A DNA stretch of 52,410 nucleotides from Opitutia bacterium (GTDB lineage: Bacteria; Verrucomicrobiota; Verrucomicrobiia; Opitutales; Opitutaceae): the NCBI GenBank assembly GCA_947472765.1, contig CANJCM010000025.1, positions 1 to 52,410 on the forward strand, in the 5' to 3' direction. Below the pieces are notes generated by a model. It was not told where the DNA came from, did not search any database, and saw only the letters and a list, made by a program, of their open reading frames with translations. Made by a program: the position numbers and the translations under genes. Shown here in pieces: positions 51,349-52,410 of the stretch (position 1 is its first letter; each line of letters starts with the position of its first letter).

Positions 51349-51960
51349 ATGTCCCGTTTCACCACCACTGGCGGTCAATTCGTGGGTTGGAGTCACCTCC
51401 CTCATTTCGGCGTCTCGCTGTATCAGGTCGTCGTGCGCAAGTGCACGGGCCATATTCCGCGGCAGCCTTGGATTCCATTCTCCGCCCGGCGAACCCTCGA
51501 AAGCTGCCTCCGCCCGAACTTCCACGTTTGGGAGGTGGGCGCCGGGTTTTCCACGCTCTGGTTGTCGGATCGCGTCGCCAAGGTCACCAGCATCGAAGCG
51601 TCGCGCGACTGGCATGAGCGGCTGTCAGCAATTATCCGGCAGGAAAAAATCACGAACGTCGACCTGCGGTGGGAATGGGAGGCCGAGCGAATGGCCGCCT
51701 TTTCCGAACTGCCCGACGGCTCGCTCGACTTGGTCTTCATTGACGGCGGCCCCCGCGGAATTTGCCTCGAGCGTGGCTTCGCCAAGGTTCGCCGGGGCGG
51801 CTACGTGTACCTCGACAACTGGGACACCAAGAAGTTCTGGGGTGACGCGGCGACTTTCCCGGCGCGACATGCCGCTGAAATCGCCCGCACGGAGTCCTTT
51901 TTCGACTACGTGCCCGCCCAGGTGGGCGTTTACGAGGGCCTGCTCCTGACCAAGGCCTGA
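51349..51960 (+). CDS. Methyltransferase-like protein (class I SAM fold)
   Basis: 203 residues. VWEVGAGFSTLWLSDRVAKV near residue 60 fits SAM motif I; TSIEASRDWHERL follows as motif II, and DLVFIDGGPRGICLERGFAK near 125 is the FIDG-type strand 4. GGYVYLDNWD is the next strand. The pattern resembles FkbM-like or O-methyltransferase proteins that act on small molecules or sugars. It is convergent with hisA, and follows the oxidoreductase by 27 bases. Target unknown. Confidence 0.7.
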   Translation: MSRFTTTGGQFVGWSHLPHFGVSLYQVVVRKCTGHIPRQPWIPFSARRTLESCLRPNFHVWEVGAGFSTLWLSDRVAKVTSIEASRDWHERLSAIIRQEKITNVDLRWEWEAERMAAFSELPDGSLDLVFIDGGPRGICLERGFAKVRRGGYVYLDNWDTKKFWGDAATFPARHAAEIARTESFFDYVPAQVGVYEGLLLTKA

Positions 51961-51966
51961 CCCGGT

Positions 51967-52410
51967 TCAACCGGCGATCGCGATCAGGTCCCGCAGGTCC
52001 ACGCGCTTCTCGTAAATCGCCTTGCCGACAATGACGCCGTCAAGGTTGGCGTGCTTCCGCGCCAGCTCGGCGAGCTTCACCACATCTTCCCGCCGGCTCA
52101 CGCCTCCGCTCGCGATGACGCGCAATCCCGCGATCGCGAGCATGGCCTCCTGTGCGGCATAGTTCGGCCCCGTCAGCATCCCGTCAGTCCCGATGTCCGT
52201 GTGGATTACCGTCTGCACGCCGAGTTCCTTCATCCGTCGCGCGAGCGCCACGGCCCCGAGCCCGGTGGTGTCGACCCAGCCTTTGACCGCGACCTTGCCG
52301 TCCTTGGCGTCAATTCCCACGGCGATCCGGGCACCATGTGCGGCCACGAGTTCGGTGATGAACGTTTCACTCTCCGCCGCCCGTGTTCCAATCACCGCAC
52401 GGCTGACACC
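51967..52410 (-). CDS. hisA: Phosphoribosylformimino-AICAR ribotide isomerase, 5' end beyond the window
   Basis: HisA is the (beta/alpha)8 isomerase of histidine biosynthesis that converts ProFAR to PRFAR. The visible part covers about the last 148 residues. VGIDAKDGKVAVKGWVDTTG is the central block with the catalytic Asp-type residues; VIHTDIGTDGMLTGPN carries the second catalytic Asp; RVIASGGVSRREDVVKLAEL and GVIVGKAIYEKRVDLRDLI are the phosphate-binding C-terminal strands. The frame stays open to the window edge (GVSRAVIGT). Convergent with the methyltransferase-like gene. Confidence 0.95.
   Translation of the reverse strand, partial: GVSRAVIGTRAAESETFITELVAAHGARIAVGIDAKDGKVAVKGWVDTTGLGAVALARRMKELGVQTVIHTDIGTDGMLTGPNYAAQEAMLAIAGLRVIASGGVSRREDVVKLAELARKHANLDGVIVGKAIYEKRVDLRDLIAIAG

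Noticed and set aside
1-52410. CRISPR array, transposase, integrase, prophage or plasmid origin
   Set aside because: I found no repeat-spacer array with constant spacing, no DDE or tyrosine/serine recombinase motifs and no phage structural genes. The repeats seen are short palindromes or heptads.

Overview
This window is GC-rich DNA, by eye about two thirds G+C, from a Gram-negative-type bacterium. A periplasmic L,D-transpeptidase, an ABC O-polysaccharide exporter, an O-antigen-ligase-like protein and the non-mevalonate isoprenoid enzyme DXS all point to a diderm envelope. The overall gene style and the dense short intergenic palindromes remind me of Opitutaceae (Verrucomicrobiota). That is an impression only: no rRNA or other marker here fixes it.

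Region 1 (1-12.1 kb) is housekeeping and mixed. It holds the end of an L,D-transpeptidase, a secreted CBM9-like protein, an endonuclease/exonuclease/phosphatase-family protein, an M48 membrane protease, xseB-dxs, a D-2-hydroxyacid dehydrogenase, a double-domain universal stress protein, tRNA-Gly(CCC), recR, ybaB, a YeeZ-like reductase and a DJ-1/PfpI protein. The long gaps at 526-1016, 6412-6768 and 7768-8136 are full of small dispersed repeats, including hairpins that keep a GTGA loop while their stems change in a compensatory way.

Region 2 (12.27-40.67 kb) is one co-directional run of 25 genes, most joined by ATGA, GTGA, TTGA or TGATG start/stop overlaps. It encodes surface polysaccharide synthesis: asnB, a Wzm/Wzt ABC exporter whose Wzt has a C-terminal extension, many glycosyltransferases (GT4, GT2, GT9, GT-C and two unusual GT-A-like proteins), two methyltransferases, a sulfotransferase-like protein, two acyltransferase-3 proteins and a Wzy-like polymerase.

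Region 3 (40.62-43.02 kb, minus strand) is an ACP, SDR and AMP-dependent ligase cassette set into the cluster. It probably activates and reduces an acyl group.

Region 4 (43.14-49.79 kb, plus strand) resumes the cluster with a WcaF-like acetyltransferase, two GT4s, a GT2, an O-antigen-ligase-like protein and, last, a WbaP-type phosphoglycosyl transferase that would start the glycan on undecaprenyl phosphate.

Region 5 (49.79-52.41 kb) has a G-rich heptad-repeat spacer, an FAD disulfide oxidoreductase, a small methyltransferase-like protein and the 3' part of hisA, which runs off the window.

As a working model, the PGT primes the lipid carrier, the GTs build and branch the chain, and the methyl-, acetyl-, acyl- and sulfotransferases decorate it. 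Wzm/Wzt exports it, and the WaaL/Wzy-type proteins polymerise or ligate it. The sugar composition cannot be read from this window because no nucleotide-sugar synthesis genes are present.
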